A stretch of 64,000 bases of DNA. Source: Brasenia schreberi (taxonomy: Eukaryota > Streptophyta > Magnoliopsida > Nymphaeales > Cabombaceae). The position numbers and the translations under genes are program-made. Positions 56,027 to 64,000 of this stretch are shown here, one piece after another. Position 1 is the first letter of the stretch. Each line of letters opens with the position of its first letter. The stretch lies in the NCBI GenBank assembly GCA_036023115.1, contig JAYKKT010000055.1, positions 12,896,501 to 12,960,500 of the forward strand, read 5' to 3'. The notes under the pieces were generated by a model. It was not told the origin of the DNA. It saw only the letters and a program-made list of their open reading frames with translations, and did no database searches.

Positions 56027-57133
56027 GGTGCAAAGGCAAAGTCGTGTGACCCTGAGTGAGAGAATTCGCACTTGTAAAAGAGTGGAGTCTTCAAAATCGT
56101 GGTTACATTTCAAAATCCTTCTTCTTACAAAGAAAGGCCTAGTTCAATATAGCAAGATACTTGCAAGTAGTACGTGCTATTTCTAAATAGGCTGATCTAG
56201 AATGGATCGAGTGTAGGCTTGGGATAAGTCCTCCCCTCTTCTCTTCTACTTGCAAAAGGAAAATAAAGGCCCAAACAAAAGGGAATTTCCCATTCAAAGT
56301 ATCTTTCCAAAAGAAAGAAACCAGAATTCAAATGAAAAATCGATTCTCTTATGAAAAAGAGGGATTAAAGAAAAAATACTCCGAAAGGGAGACCCTCGAT
56401 GAAAAAAAGGAAAAAGAGGCCAAAAAGCTCAAAAAGAGGAGTTTTCCGCCTTATATGCCTTAAACCACGAGACGCTTCAGAAGGGACCGTGGTATCTCTT
56501 TCCCATCACTGGCTTATCCCAAGCTAAAGCATGGTTCGTTTTGAGGAATCCTAAAGTAAAAATAGGATTTACTTACTTGAATTTCATCTTGTTTGAGAAT
56601 TCGATGTTTCAAGTAAGGCGTAGGAATTTGGAATATAACTCGTTTTCTTATAAAACCTTCGCTAGATAAGCGAGTGTTAAGACTCAAACAAGGGCGAACA
56701 CGAAGAGCTCGAGATCCTTAGGATCGAGACTCAAGACAGTTGTCCCTTTTGTAAATAGTTTTGTAAATAAGTTTTGAAAATCGAACTTCGAACAGCATAG
56801 GATTTGCTCACTTGGAGCGACAGGCCTTGTAAGTCTCTAGAGTTCGACCACATCTGGTCTCTGGGAGGTCGCCACTCTTGGCACCACACCCATGTCATGC
56901 ATCTGCATTCCACGCACGACACTTGCATAAACAAGATCCCATTTAGGACCATATTCCATAGCATATCCCTTTGGCGTGATATCTCCTCCTACCAGAGTTT
57001 GTAAATTGAGATTTTGCTAAAAATTGGGACGATCCCATATTCTTCGTGGCTAGATCTAGGGAGACATTGAAAGGGGTGTTCGTCATCTTTGCCCTTATCC
57101 AAATCGATTTGGACAAGGCCAAAGAGGGGCATC
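56027..57133 (+). other. 3' UTR of second pol copy with polypurine tract
   Basis: It parallels 50500-51617: the 12-bp closing arms at 56217-56228 and 56513-56524, CCACGA/CCGTGG (one change from copy 1), and AAAGAGGGGCAT at 57121. No gene. Confidence 0.75.
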
Positions 57134-59134
57134 TGTAAACACCCCGAAATCCCACGAATTTCTAAAATCCATCTGGTTTTGTAAAAGCAGCCCCAAAGGG
57201 CTACTTTGAGTCTGGAAACTCAAGAGCCTTCTAGACAACCCTGTACATATGTTTTCAACTCTATATTTCGAAAACATAGAATATGGCTTTTAAAACCTTT
57301 TTAAAAAATGTTTTGAAACCCCGAAGCAGCTTGGCCTAATCCAGACAGGACCAAGAGAGCTAAGGAGAGCCCAAAACTGGAGCACATGTCGAGCCCGACA
57401 CAGCAACTCTCGTATCAAATCCACACCCCCAGGATCTCGAACGTCCAAGACCCTGTTATCATCAAAACATCATTTGAAGTCATCTCCGGAAGGCAAAACA
57501 GAGGCGGACGATCATGTTGGCGAAGACCCAATGCAGACGGAGCACTGATGCTGTCAGGCCCTGCACAAACCGTTCGTTTCAAACACAGCTCGAAGGAGTC
57601 AGAGTTTAGTTTGGGTCGGATCTGGACCATATATATCCAGATCCCAATCCAAACCCATGTATGGACTTGGATTTGGATTTGGATTCAAAAATCCAATCCA
57701 ATATCCATATCCATGGCCCACATCACCTTCTCATAAATGGAGGTGGGGCCCACTTGAATTTCACATGGGATTATGGGCATGAGAGAGAGTGGGGGTGGAT
57801 AAGATCAAGTGTGTGTTGTAATTAAGCTTGACTTGTGTGTCAAGTTTGGGGTTAATCATGTGGGTTTGCCTATTTAAGTGGGTTTAAGCTTGTAATTAGC
57901 CAAAACCTAACCAAGTGGCTGCACCAACATGATGTGGTTAAGGTCTATGGGCCATGCAAAGGGAGCTCCTTCACCTAAACCTAACCAAAAATACCTAATC
58001 CTAGCCTTCCACCCTAATCCGCCCCTAATCTGAGCCTAATCACCTAACCTACTTCCCTAATCCCGGCCTAATCCCAACCTAATCACCTAACCCACTTCCC
58101 TAGTAAGGGCCAACCTAATCCCGGCCTAATCCCAACCTAATCCTAGCCTTCCACCCTAACCCGCTCTTATTTGAAAGACCCAAGTAAGGGCCAACCTATA
58201 CTATTTGGGTTTCATTTCATGTCGTGTGTGTAAGTCTTTCAATTCAAGCACTCACACACATTGAGCCTTCGCACTTATTTAAAAGACCCAAGTAAGGGCC
58301 GACCTATACTATTTGGGTTTCATTTCATGTCATGTGTGTAAGTCTTTCAATTCAAGCACTCACACACATTGAGCCTTCGCTCTTATTTGAAAGACCCAAG
58401 TAAGGGCCGACCTATACTATTTGGGTTTAATTTCATGTCGTGTGTGTAAGTCTTTCAATTCAAGCACTCACACACATTGAGCCTTCGCTTTTATTTGCAA
58501 GACCCGAGTAAGGGCCCATATACATACTCTATATACATATCTCCCTTCGGCATTTACATTTCAAGTCATTTCCCTTCGGTTATTTCCCTTCGGTCATTTC
58601 CCTTCGGTCATTTCCCTTCGGCATTGTCTTTACATTCTGGTTTTCCCTTTGGAGTAGCGTGTGTTTGCATTGCATCTACGCCATACCACGAGGTAGGACG
58701 CATATTGCATCAAAGCAAGCCCCGCTCAAAATCGCCCATGTAGTGGAGTGTTCATAACACAAACTAGGTGGCCCGTAAAGGGATAAAAGGAAAAACTTAG
58801 GCACGTGCAAAATCCACGTGATCTAAAATCTGCAATCGTATCTAAAAGACCCGAATTAGACACCTCGAACCGCTGCATAGGCTTTCTATCCCAAAAACTC
58901 GATTTTTGCAAAGCGTACAGACTGACCCTTGTGCATCGGTGCAAGAAGGTCTGCGACGACAAGAGCTCACTTGCTCACAGTCGCCACGATTAGAAGTCAG
59001 TTTAAATATATCTTCGCTAGCTTAAGTAAGCTAGCTGGCACGCCCTGTTTACATAAATAGGCCTTAGACGCACGAGAGGATCCACTCCAAGCCCAGAAAA
59101 GGCGGGGAGGCGTGGGGATTTTCGCGCGTCTACA
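57134..59134 (+). repeat. LTR3 of T15 (3' LTR)
   Basis: 2001 bp. It shares with LTR1 the CCCTAGTAAGGGCCAACC deletion joint and the lack of TATA2 and donor, and differs by scattered substitutions and one fewer 108-bp unit. It ends at 59134, then GGCCC, the right target-site copy. Hairpin 1 is at 58918-58953. Confidence 0.9.
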
Positions 59135-59764
59135 GGCCCACAAAGAATTCACGTGAAAAGCTTCAGAAGAGAGAGAATGGGGGATAAAGTATGGGTGAAA
59201 AAGTTGGTGGGCTTGACTTTTGTGTCAGGTTTTGGGTTAATCATGTGAGTTTAGCCTAAGAGTGTGGGTTTAAGCTTGTATGCACCTACACCTAACCTGG
59301 GGCTGCACCAACATGAATCTGGCTGCAAGTAGGTCCATGGATCAAGGCCAAGGGAACGCTTCCTAAACCTAGCCCTAAGCTAACCCACCTCACCTAGCCA
59401 TTCCCCCCTAAACCTAACCCAATCTTAGCCACCCTCACCCAAAACCACCCTAACCATACCTAACCGACCTCACCTAGCTCACCCCACACCCTAATTAGAC
59501 TAAACCTAATACCACCTTAACCCACCTAATTAGACCCTAATCCTAAAATCCCAGGCACCCTAACCGACCTCACCTAGCTCACCCCACACCCTAATTAGAC
59601 TAAACCTAATACCACCTTAACCCACTAATTAGACCCTAATCCTAAAATCCCAGCCACCCTAACCGACCTACCCAAACCACCCACCTACCCAAACCACCCC
59701 ACCACCAGCCCACAACATCCTAAATATCTACCCCAAAACCACCCCAACCGACCCCAGCCCATGC

Positions 59765-59773
59765 CTATAAAAA
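59765..59773 (+). promoter_or_regulatory. TATA box (TATA2) of T14
   Basis: CTATAAAAA followed by CCCCCTTTTGGGGCGGGTTTT, an inverted repeat at the likely RNA start. Confidence 0.6.
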
Positions 59774-60428
59774 CCCCCTTTTGGGGCGGGTTTTGGGCTA
59801 TCTATCTTGGGCAGCTCTCATCCCTCTCTCTCCTCTCTCCCCTGCCCTCTCTCTCACCCATTTCACTCCATCCCTCCCCCAGCAGCACCACCATCCACCG
59901 CCACTCCACCCGGCTGTGCTTCCACTCGGCTGCCACCTGCACATCCCACCTGACTGCACTCTTCCACCCGCCTGCCACCTTCTTCCAACTGCCACCTCCT
60001 TCCACCACCTTCGGCCACCACCACAACAACCACCTCCGATTAGTACCCCATCTCAGCCCTATCTAACTTCTCTTCCTCTCCCCCTCTTACCCAGCCACAC
60101 CGTCCATCACCCGCCACTGCTGCACCCTAGACATCTCCCTTACACCCGGCTACTGCACACCCTACATCCCCACCTTCCCTTAGCCACCCATTTCTCAGCC
60201 CCTAGCTAAACCTTCACCCTTCAACCTGCAACCACTTAGCTAGCCCCTAACATGCCACAACATCACCTAACCTCCCCATTTGCTGCACCTACCACCCGGC
60301 CATCCTCAAGTCTTCACTCGGCTAAGACCCTACTTGGCGCCCACCCGCATCCAAGGAGCTCCCCTTCGGCTGTCCAAGAAGACTCACATAGGCCAAAGCC
60401 AAGCAAGTCACGCCCGGACCAGCTATAC

Positions 60429-60434
60429 GTAAGT
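60429..60434 (+). promoter_or_regulatory. Candidate 5' splice site GTAAGT in T14 LTR
   Basis: CTATAC|GTAAGTGCC, identical in context to 1127. The paired acceptor would be CATACTTAG at 61768-61769, giving an intron of about 1.34 kb with the PBS inside. Confidence 0.5.
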
Positions 60435-61657
60435 GCCTAACTCGGTCCTTGTTATGAACTTGCTTACATTTGATTAAATTTGATACGGGGTTGTAATAAT
60501 GGAGCGTTGTCTCCCCCCGCTTGTAATAATGTGGTTTGGCACACCCACACACACGTGCACTTGAGCCTATTCTGCTCTTAGCTGCACACAATCATAGCAC
60601 ATACATGGGCCTAATCAACCCTTAAGATATAGTTATACCTATATGTTTTAAGTTGCGTGGGTTTTAATTAAGTTGTGTGTGTTGTTTTTCAATTCCCACA
60701 CTCACACACATTGAGCTTTCGCTCATATTCCCAACACCCTAGTAAAGGCCTTATTGCAATTTTGTTTTGGGTGTTTAAATTCAAGTTGTGTGCGTAGCAT
60801 TTCAATTCTACACTCACACACATTGAGCTTTCGCTCTTACTCCCAAGACCTTAGTCAAGGCCTATTGCAATTATATTTGGGTTTACATTACAAGTCGTGT
60901 GAGTTGTCTTTCCATATACACACAACACCCACGCACACGTTGGCGACCTTCGGGCCCATATATATTATAAGTATTTCCCTTCGGCTATGTCTTTAAGATT
61001 TGGGTTTTAAGGTTCAGCAGTGTGCGTAGTCTTTCCATTTATACACGACACACACTTGCACAATTGAGCCTTTCCGCTCTTAAGATATAGCCATATTTTC
61101 CTTTTGCAATTTCCCTTTTGCAAATTTACATTAAGTCATTTCCCTTCCACATTGTCTTTCAATATGGGTTTTCCCTTTGGAGTTGTGTGAGTTTGCATTG
61201 CATATACGCCATACCACGAGTTAGGACGCATATTGCATCAAAGCAAGCCCCACACTCCCGTTCAAAAATCGCCCAACTTAGGTCACTTGTACACACACCT
61301 AGTTGGCCCTAAAAAGATAAAAAGAAAGACATAGGCATGTGCAAATCCCACGTGTAATAAAATTTGCAATCGTACATACAAAGCCCAAACACTTAGGGTA
61401 TTTTTCAAAGAGGTTTACATTTTAAAAGACTTTGCCAAGCGTACAGACTGACCCTTGCGCATCGGTGCAAGAAGGTTTGCGATGAAAAGATCTCACTTGC
61501 TCACAGTCGCCCCGATAGAAGTCAGATTTCAAAAACTTTCTTCGCTAGCTTAAGCAAGCTAGCTGGCATGCCCTTTTGTTAAATATGACTTAGACACACG
61601 AAAAGGTTCACTTCAGGCCTAACAACTAGAAGTGGGGATTTTCCGTGTCTACAGATT

Positions 61658-61675
61658 TGGCACGCCCGGTGGGAC
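61658..61675 (+). other. Primer-binding site of T14
   Basis: TGGCACGCCCGGTGGGAC, 4 nt after the LTR end; identical to that of T12. Confidence 0.88.
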
Positions 61676-61796
61676 CTAGGCCTTGAGCAGAGTCATCTCA
61701 TGTAAAGAAACCTCATGAAAAAAAATTTCTAAAGTGTTTTAACTTCGTTTATTGCATTTTCATACTTAGTATTTGTTTTGAAAAGCACATTGAAGC

Positions 61797-63052
61797 ATGT
61801 CGAGTCCAGGCTCCCAAGAGGTATCGAGCCATGGCTCATGCGCATCAAGTTCTCAATCTCGAAAGTTTTCGAAAAAATAAGAGATTGAAGATTTGAGAAG
61901 GGACTTCGAGGCCAAAATCGCCGCTCTTAGCCAAGAGGCTGAAGCAGGCGATTCATGTTCGTCCAATAGCGAACCAAAGGCCAAGAAGAAATTTGAAAAA
62001 CCTCGCAAACACAAAGAGACTTCCACGATGGAAGGTAACCAATACCACGAGTCCTTCACACACAAGGACCGTAAAGTCCTACAGCAGCTGCTGAGAGGGC
62101 AAAATAAAGAGAAAAGGAGCTACGCCTTGTCTGATTTCTTACCTGTGGACTATGAAACAAACAGTGACGATGAAATACCGAACTTCCATCGGTATGATGG
62201 CATGGAAAACCCTAGGTCTCACTTGCAACTTTTCTCTCGTTGAGCCCATAAGAAAAAGAAGGACTCGATGAAATGGGTGTATTGGTTCCCTTTGTCCCTC
62301 AAGGGCACAACTGCCAAATGGCTGGCTTCCTACGATCTTAGCCAGTTCGCAACTTTCGAAGAGTTAGCGAACTACTTTATGTAGAGATTCTCGCATAACG
62401 TAGAAGTCACGCCGGCTTTAAACACCTTGAGGGATACAAAACAAGGTGTTAATGAGGACGTACATACATTCATCGTTCGTTGGAGGTCTCTCTTGGGTCA
62501 AGTGCAAGAGCCCATATCAGAAGGATGTGTCATCCTCAATAATTTTAGAAATGAGTTGAAAACCCTTCTCTCGCTTCATGAAATCTCAACTTTCCATAAG
62601 TTAATAAAGAAAGCATCCCTTTTCGAAACAAATTTGAAAAGGGGGTGTATGACCACTTATGGAAAGGAAATCATATTTCGAAAACTCGCTTGGAAAAGCC
62701 CATCACTTATGGGCCATCCACCGCGGACAAAGGGGCAAAACCCCATAAAATCACAAATGTCCGGGTGGATCCAAGCCCGGCAAGTGCTTCAAGAGTTTTT
62801 GAAAAACCCGAAAATAAAAAGGAGAGAAGTTTTCAAAAACTCTTTGAAAGACGGCAACCTGTGACGGAGGTCCTAAACCTCCTACTTGCCCAAGGCATGA
62901 TCGAACTCCCCGAGATTCCCGAGGGAGTCACTTCGAAGGGAGGGTTTTTAAACAAGTTCTGCAAGTATCATCGGCTCAAAGGCCATGATACAAGGCGGTG
63001 CTTCTCCCTCCTTAATAAAATTGAGAACTTGATAGTAGAAGGCCGGCTCTAG
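61797..63052 (+). pseudogene. gag: gag of T14, broken
   Basis: The ATG at 61797 opens MSSPGSQEVSSHGSCASSSQSRK. The core matches T1 most closely. Damage: TAA at 61878, TGA at 62241 (CGA elsewhere), TAG at 62382, a 9-bp loss in the EGCAVMLIL block (about 62528), a 1-bp loss near 62639, and a short deletion before QPVTEVL. The knuckle FCKYHRLKGHDTRRC is intact. TAG at 63050 follows EGRL, the same place as in T7. A CTTAG acceptor-like site is 27 nt before the ATG. Confidence 0.85.
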
Positions 63053-64000
63053 GTCGCTGAAGAACCTGAGCCTGCCCAAGCTATCTTCAAAGAACCCTTC
63101 CCCAAGCACGCAAGTACCAGTGGGAAGGGAAAAGAGGTATGTGATTTTTCGATTTCAAAGAATCTAGCGCATGCATGTGAGTCTGGTTCATCTACTTGTG
63201 CATCTACTCTTATCCTTTACAAGAAACCCGCCCAAGTAGTCATCCGGGGACCACCAAGAGTTCTGTCTCCGGTTAAACCAGTGTTATCCATTCAAGGTAC
63301 TCCAAATCTCTCGATTAGAGCCATGATTAGTGCGAAACCTAGGTTGATCATGGGGGAGGTGACAAGATTTCGGGAGGATCTACCAACCCCCACATCTACA
63401 AAGTACTAAAAAGGTGGTCAGTGTGCCTGGCCCCTCAAAAGCATGTATTCCTAGAGTTCCGTCGAAAACGGACAAAGGAAATGTTGTTTTAAAGGTGTAT
63501 GATTTCGAAAACCATCTTTCAAAGATTCCTATCAATATGTCCATCCTAGAGCTAATACAAACTTCGCCTAGGCATAGACTAGTGTTAGAGAAAATTCTAG
63601 AAAGAGCAAGGGTTAGTTCGAACATTACCCCTGAATCTTTGTCCAAACAAGTGGCCTCTATAGGAGCGAAAACGCCCATTGTATTCTCGGAAGACGAAGT
63701 AGATAGACCCTACGAGTCCCATAACTAGACCCTACATATCGAGGTGGTTCTAAATAACCACTCTCTGGATAGGTGCCTTGTCGATGGGGGAGTCACCTTG
63801 ACATCCGTTCATCCAAGTCCCATCGTTATCACTGGATACGATGGGAATGCGTCTAGACCAATAGGATCCATCGAACTCCCCATGGAAACGGGAGGGATAG
63901 CACACACGGGGGTGTTCCATGTCCTGGACATCCACCCCCATTATAACCTATTGTTGGGAAGGCCTTGGATACACAGCTTGTGTGCTGTGCCATCCACCTT
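63053..64000 (+). pseudogene. pro: Gag-pro linker and protease of T14, cut by window edge
   Basis: The linker (GPPRVLSPVKPV, GEVTRF with a 1-bp insertion near 63368) leads to KIPINMSILELIQTSPRHRLVLEKILERARV. TAG at 63726 replaces a Gln. At CLVDGG (about 63778) a 45-bp in-frame deletion removes the 15 residues after the catalytic Asp-Gly, so the protease fold would be lost. LLLGRPW-type residues follow to the window edge. RT onward lies outside. Confidence 0.8.

Larger units (their letters stand above)
41541..59134 (+). mobile_element. Composite Tat-type element T15 with three LTRs (TSD GGCCC)
   Basis: A 17.6-kb unit bounded by LTR1 (41541-43640) and LTR3 (57134-59134). It inserted into the T14 LTR as one event: GGCCC is at 41536-41540 and 59135-59139. 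Inside are PBS, gag, protease, RT, RNase H, aRNH and integrase, a 3' UTR and polypurine tract, then LTR2 (51618-53865), then a second pol from RNase H to integrase (53866-56026), a second 3' UTR and LTR3. LTR1 and LTR3 share a deletion pattern that LTR2 lacks, so LTR1/LTR3 are the original pair and LTR2 came from a related element. Confidence 0.85.
59140..61653 (+). repeat. 5' LTR of T14, second part
   Basis: It resumes exactly where the LTR broke at 41540. It has C-rich U3 with two near-identical blocks of about 115 bp (about 59460-59660), TATA2 at 59765, the C-rich segment to GTAAGT at 60429, the CCCCCCGC box (about 60512), the repeat zone (60690-60900), U5 hairpins (61444-61479; 61544-61563) and the end TCTACA at 61653. 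With the first part the LTR is about 3.1 kb. Confidence 0.88.

Noticed and set aside
1..64000. Envelope-like or other accessory gene downstream of integrase
   Set aside because: The 3' UTRs (50446-51604, 56027-57120) have no open frame of useful length on either strand.

Overview
The window is a nest of plant LTR retrotransposons. I found no host protein-coding gene, rRNA or tRNA. Every coding remnant belongs to one group of Ty3/gypsy elements. The domain order gag, retropepsin, RT, degenerate RNase H, a second archaeal-type RNase H (aRNH), and an integrase with an HHCC finger and a D,D35E core but no chromodomain is that of the Tat lineage. That lineage, plus LTRs of 2-3.5 kb and insertions stacked several deep, points to silenced heterochromatin of a seed plant with a large genome. 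The species cannot be named from this sequence.

Layout. 1-3511: end of a + strand LTR, primer-binding site (PBS) and broken gag (T1). 3512-10884: truncated LTR pieces in both orientations (T2-T4, T6) and a - strand element with LTR, PBS and 5' gag (T5). 10885-11422: unassigned sequence. 11423-14815: divergent + element with 47-bp tandem repeats and a gag/pro remnant (T7). 14816-23889: interleaved - and + LTRs (T8-T11), including solo LTR S1 (target-site duplication, TSD, ACTTC). 23890-24848: unassigned low-repeat sequence. 24849-39436: + element T12, whose 5' LTR holds solo LTR S2 (TSD CACAC) and whose leader holds solo LTR S3 (TSD GTATT), itself split by solo LTR S4 (TSD CACCC). 39437-40917: - LTR piece T13. 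40918-64000: + element T14, whose 5' LTR is split by a 17.6-kb composite element, T15 (41541-59134, TSD GGCCC). T15 has three LTRs, one full gag-pol and a second partial pol. T14 gag/pro runs off the right edge.

Family architecture inferred from comparing copies: LTR start TGTAAACACCCC; a hairpin-rich GGATCC/TTGGAT tract; a first TATA-like box; CCTAA-rich U3; a second TATA box followed by a C/G-rich inverted repeat; a C-rich segment ending in a conserved GTAAGT; repeats carrying TTGAGC-N4-GCTCTTA; two conserved hairpins near the LTR end; the end TCTACA; a PBS TGGCACGCCCGGTGGGAC; a short leader with a pyrimidine-rich TAG acceptor 24-28 nt before the gag ATG; gag-pol; and a 3' UTR closed by a 12-bp inverted repeat ahead of the polypurine tract.

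The most interesting signals are (i) a candidate leader intron that would remove the PBS and the repeats from the Gag-Pol message, (ii) covarying RNA stems just upstream of the PBS, and (iii) a closed 3' UTR RNA domain that could export unspliced genomic RNA. Together they resemble the splice/export logic of simple retroviruses. This is a hypothesis from sequence pattern. All protein-coding copies here are broken.
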